Below are positions 61,364 to 64,000 of a DNA stretch of 64,000 bases, piece by piece. Origin of the DNA: Micromonospora inositola (lineage in GTDB: Bacteria; Actinomycetota; Actinomycetes; Mycobacteriales; Micromonosporaceae); the NCBI RefSeq assembly GCF_900090285.1, contig NZ_LT607754.1, forward strand, positions 1,674,001-1,738,000. Reading direction: 5' to 3'. Position 1 is the first letter of the stretch. Each line of letters begins with the position of its first letter. Below the pieces are notes generated by a model, which worked only from the letters and a program-made list of their open reading frames with translations, was not told the origin of the DNA and did no database searches. The position numbers and the translations under genes were made by a program.

Positions 61364-62466
61364 TGGCCAGGCGGAAGGACCGGTCGGCGGACGGCCCGAC
61401 CGAGGATCTGTCGGTCCACGAACTGATCGACGGCCCCACCCAGGACCTCACCGGGCTGCACCCGGACGCCAAGGCCGTCGAGGCCACCCCCGGCCTGTCC
61501 GGCCTCCGGGCCGGGACCGACCCGGGGGTCGATGCCACGCAGGACCTCTCCGGGCTCGCCCTCGCGGACCCGTCGGTGGCAACGGCGACTGCCGGGCCGG
61601 CCCCGGGTCCCGCTGGACGGGTGCAGGTCGACCTGCCCCGGATGCCGTCGGCCGGTGCGCTCTACCGGCGGGCCCTGCTCGGCGCCCTGCCGGGGGTGGG
61701 CGGCAGGCGCCGCGACGCGATCCCCGCGGTGGAGCTGACCGTCGCCGGCGTCGCCGTGGACCGGGCGCACCTCGCCGACTACGACCGGGTCTGCGGCTTC
61801 CGGCTCGCCGACCGGCTGCCGGCGACATACCCGCACGTCATGGGGTTCCCGCTGGCGTTGCGGCTGATGACCTCGCCGGAATTCCCCATCCCGCTGAGCG
61901 GGGTGGTGCACGTGGCCAACCGGATCACCGTGCACCGGCCGGTCGAGGCCGGCGAACGGCTGGACTTCCGGACGTACGCGGAGAACCTGCGTCCACACGA
62001 CCGGGGTCGGCAGCTCGACGTGGTGCTCGTCGGGTCGGTCGACGGGGAGGAGGTGTGGCGCGGCGTCTCGACGTACCTCGGCAAGGAGCGCAGGGCCGGC
62101 GGCGGTGAGCGGCGCGACCGGGGCGACCGGCCGACCCCGCCGGCCCCCTCCGCGCACTGGCGGCTGACCCCCCGGGTCGGTACGGACTACGCGCGGGTCT
62201 CCGGCGACCACAACCCGATCCACACCTCCCGGCTGGGCGCGCGACTGTTCGGCTTCCCCCGGCCGATCGCGCACGGGATGTGGAGCAAGGCCCACTGCCT
62301 GGCCGCGCTGGAGAGCCGGCTGCCGGACGCCTACACGATCGACGTGGCGTTCAAGCTGCCGGTGCCGCTGCCGTCGACGGTGGCGTTCAGCGCCACGCCG
62401 GGCTGGGACTTCGCGCTGCACGACGCCCGGTCCGGCCGCCCGCACCTGGCCGGCGCGATCCGCTGA
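61363..62466 (+). CDS. MaoC-like 3-hydroxyacyl dehydratase (HtdX-like) with repeat-bearing N-terminus
   Basis: 367 aa. Residues 1-85 are disordered and carry repeats of a Gln/Glu-Asp-Leu motif (GPTEDLSVHEL, GPTQDLTGL, DATQDLSGL). A degenerate first hotdog fold (about 90-240) is followed by a MaoC domain with the catalytic DYARVSGDHNPIH near 275 and GFPRPIAHGMWS. It dehydrates 3-hydroxyacyl-CoA/ACP after FabG4. ATG 61363 overlaps the fabG4 stop (TGATG). Confidence 0.9.
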   Translation: MARRKDRSADGPTEDLSVHELIDGPTQDLTGLHPDAKAVEATPGLSGLRAGTDPGVDATQDLSGLALADPSVATATAGPAPGPAGRVQVDLPRMPSAGALYRRALLGALPGVGGRRRDAIPAVELTVAGVAVDRAHLADYDRVCGFRLADRLPATYPHVMGFPLALRLMTSPEFPIPLSGVVHVANRITVHRPVEAGERLDFRTYAENLRPHDRGRQLDVVLVGSVDGEEVWRGVSTYLGKERRAGGGERRDRGDRPTPPAPSAHWRLTPRVGTDYARVSGDHNPIHTSRLGARLFGFPRPIAHGMWSKAHCLAALESRLPDAYTIDVAFKLPVPLPSTVAFSATPGWDFALHDARSGRPHLAGAIR

Positions 62467-62552
62467 CCCGCCGCCGCGTGAGCCGGGCCCGGGCGGTGCC
62501 GTGATCCGGCGACTCGGCCCGCGGCCGGTGGCCGAGCACCGAGCATGGGGGC

Positions 62553-63170
62553 ATGGAGTCCGTGCTCGACCTGCTGCACGACACGGTCGCCTCGCCGTGG
62601 GTGTACCTGGTGATCTTCGCGGTCACCGCGGTCGACGCGTTCTTCCCGGCGGTGCCGGGCGAGACGGTGGTGATCACGGCGGGAGTCTTCGCGGTGGGCG
62701 GGGAGCCCGCCCTGGCCGCGGTGATCGTGGTGGCCGCGGTCGGCGCGCTCGCCGGCGACCACGTCTCCTACGGCATCGGCCGGGGCGGCGGCGCCCACCG
62801 GGTGGCCCGGCTGCCCGCCGACAGCCGTCGGCGGGCCGGCTCGGAGTGGGCGCGCCGGGCTCTCGACCGGCGCGGCGGGATGATCCTGACCACCGCCCGC
62901 TACGTGCCCGGCGGTCGCACCGCGGTCACCCTGACCATGGGCGCGGTCCGCTACCCGCTGCGCTGCTTCCTGCTGTACGACGCGCTGGCCTGCGGCAGCT
63001 GGGCGGTCTACTGCGGCCTGCTCGGTTACCTCGGCGGCCTGGCCTTCGAGCGCGACCCGGTGAGGGGACTGCTGGTCGGCGTCGGCCTGTCGATCGCGGT
63101 GACGGGGTCGCTGGAGGTGGCCCGCTGGGCCCGCCGCCGCGCCCGCGTCCGCGCCGCCGCCCGGCGCTGA
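62553..63170 (+). CDS. DedA/SNARE-associated family membrane protein
   Basis: 205 aa. DedA hallmarks: VDAFFPAVPGETVVITAGVF (re-entrant Glu-containing segment), AGDHVSYGIGR, and the FxRY-type TTARYVPGGRTAVTLTMG. Four to five hydrophobic segments and an Arg-rich C-terminus. DedA proteins act as lipid scramblases or proton-linked membrane homeostasis factors. ATG 62553. It lies 86 nt after the htdX-like gene. Confidence 0.9.
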   Translation: MESVLDLLHDTVASPWVYLVIFAVTAVDAFFPAVPGETVVITAGVFAVGGEPALAAVIVVAAVGALAGDHVSYGIGRGGGAHRVARLPADSRRRAGSEWARRALDRRGGMILTTARYVPGGRTAVTLTMGAVRYPLRCFLLYDALACGSWAVYCGLLGYLGGLAFERDPVRGLLVGVGLSIAVTGSLEVARWARRRARVRAAARR

Positions 63171-63246
63171 CCCGCCCGGCACCGACCGTCCCAGCCGCCG
63201 CTCGGACCCGCCCGGCCACCAGGGCGGTCGGTGCTGGCCGGGGGCG

Positions 63247-63897
63247 TCAGATCGTCGGCGGACGCCAGGTGACGCCGTGGAGGAGCTGGGCGGCGCCGAG
63301 CCAGGCGACGTTCATCATCCGGGTGGCGGTCTTCTCCGGGTCGGCCTCGGGGTGGTCGGCGAGCCAGTCCGCGAGCGACTCGGTCGCGCCGACCAGGGCG
63401 TACGCGACCACCTCCAGGTCGGTCGGGCCCACCTCGCGCCCCTCGGCGCGCAGCGCGTGGTCCAGCATTCCGGCGACCACCTCGACCAGCCGGCCCCGCA
63501 TGGTGGCCAGTTCCCCGGCGAAGGGCTGCTCGCCGCGGGCCTGGCGGTAGAGCACCGCCCAGCCGTCCCGGTGCGCGCCGACGAAGCCGAAGAAGGCGCG
63601 CAGGCCGCGCCAGAGCCGCTCGTCGGCGGGGAGGTCGGAAGCGGCCGCCCCGGCGATCGCCTCCATCATCCGGGTGCCCTCCCGGTGCAGGCAGGCCACG
63701 AAGAGCTCCTCCTTGGTGCCGAGGTACGCGTAGACCATCGGCTTGGAGATCCCGGCGTCCTCGGCGATCTCGTCCATGCTGGCGGCATGGAAGCCGCGGC
63801 GGGAGAAGACCTTGACCGCCGCGTCGAGCATCTGCTGCTCGCGGACGGCCCGGGGCAGGCGCTTGAAGGTGGGTGTGCTGGACACTCTTGCGAGCAT
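63247..63897 (-). CDS. TetR-family regulator, probable controller of the lipid locus
   Basis: 216 aa. Helix-turn-helix ASMDEIAEDAGISKPMVYAYL with TKEELF, preceded by QQMLDAAVKVFSRRGFHA. The C-terminal domain is all-helical (LRAFFGFVGAHRDGWAVLYRQ). Start ATG 63897, or GTG 63885 four codons later. Its own promoter carries a 13-bp-arm palindrome whose half resembles a site in the fadA2-fabG4 promoter, so it probably represses those genes, itself, and the divergent gene at 63964. Confidence 0.88.
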   Translation of the reverse strand: MLARVSSTPTFKRLPRAVREQQMLDAAVKVFSRRGFHAASMDEIAEDAGISKPMVYAYLGTKEELFVACLHREGTRMMEAIAGAAASDLPADERLWRGLRAFFGFVGAHRDGWAVLYRQARGEQPFAGELATMRGRLVEVVAGMLDHALRAEGREVGPTDLEVVAYALVGATESLADWLADHPEADPEKTATRMMNVAWLGAAQLLHGVTWRPPTI

Positions 63898-63900
63898 ACC

Positions 63901-63928
63901 TACTCGTGCGTAAGGTTACGCCCGAGTA
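63901..63928. promoter_or_regulatory. TetR operator palindrome
   Basis: TACTCGTGCGTAA (63901-63913) and TTACGCCCGAGTA (63916-63928) form an inverted repeat with one mismatch and a 2-nt centre. It lies 3 nt before the TetR ATG and 35 nt before the divergent gene start. Confidence 0.75.
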
Positions 63929-63963
63929 ACCAAAGTCGGCCCGCTCCGAGAGGTGCATCCCCA

Positions 63964-64000
63964 ATGACTGACTTCGACCCGGCCAACTTCGCGAACGTGG
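63964..64000 (+). CDS. Start of a gene cut by the window edge (possibly SCP2 sterol-binding protein)
   Basis: Only MTDFDPANFANV is visible. The ATG is preceded by GAGAGGTGC. The N-terminus resembles small SCP2 sterol-binding proteins that begin MTDFDPA, which would fit the lipid setting, but 12 residues are too few to be sure. It is divergent from the TetR gene and shares its operator. Confidence 0.4.
   Translation, partial: MTDFDPANFANV

Overview
High-GC actinobacterial chromosome segment, most likely from the Micromonosporaceae (a Micromonospora-like organism). The grounds are frequent GTG starts, a complete BldC, the HTH-DUF5753/DUF397 regulator pair, a LitR-linked carotenoid locus, an actinobacterial DUF3073 protein beside purM, and a cobalamin riboswitch in front of class I nrdAB. 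This is read from sequence and remembered family knowledge; no search was run.

Layout. 1-3347: a truncated ECF sigma factor and a large SARP/AfsR-type regulator. 3427-8176: a DUF2231-Rieske membrane protein and, divergently, the B12 riboswitch with nrdAB. 8226-14723: an EamA exporter, small-protein and WhiJ-type regulator loci, an atypical crotonase, a SigE-type sigma/anti-sigma pair and a flavoprotein disulfide reductase. 14815-21147: a serine hydrolase, then the carotenoid locus (crtB divergent from crtI-idi-litR, with a wrecked polyprenyl-synthase gene between them) and a lipoprotein polysaccharide deacetylase. 21303-21661: tRNA-Glu, tRNA-Asp, tRNA-Phe.

21.7-30.5 kb is an accessory region: small membrane proteins, a DUF3533 membrane protein with divergent TetR regulator, two GNATs, an aminoglycoside-phosphotransferase-like kinase, sparse coding, a 26-bp perfect inverted repeat, short repeats, and a 47-nt tRNA-Pro 3' fragment that looks like the scar of an integrative element.

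30.6-41.3 kb: assorted core genes. They include an orphan substrate-binding lipoprotein whose two lobes appear in swapped order (a natural circular permutation), an enoyl-CoA hydratase/3-hydroxyacyl-CoA dehydrogenase pair, bldC, a valine/leucine dehydrogenase and DUF3073. 41.4-42.8 kb: a two-gene RiPP locus with a radical SAM/SPASM maturase and a precursor with an aromatic/Asn-rich core (cyclophane type). 42.9-55.6 kb: purine biosynthesis genes purM, purF, purL, purQ, purS and purB, interleaved with a sterol-carrier-like protein, a Gly/Tyr-rich membrane protein, a ComB-type phosphatase and a YbjQ-like protein. 56.2-58.6 kb: a large secreted beta-helix/PKD/fascin-like protein. 58.7-64.0 kb: a lipid locus matching the mycobacterial fadA2-fabG4-htdX arrangement, a DedA protein, and a TetR gene. 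The palindrome at the TetR promoter recurs in the fadA2-fabG4 promoter, suggesting one regulon.
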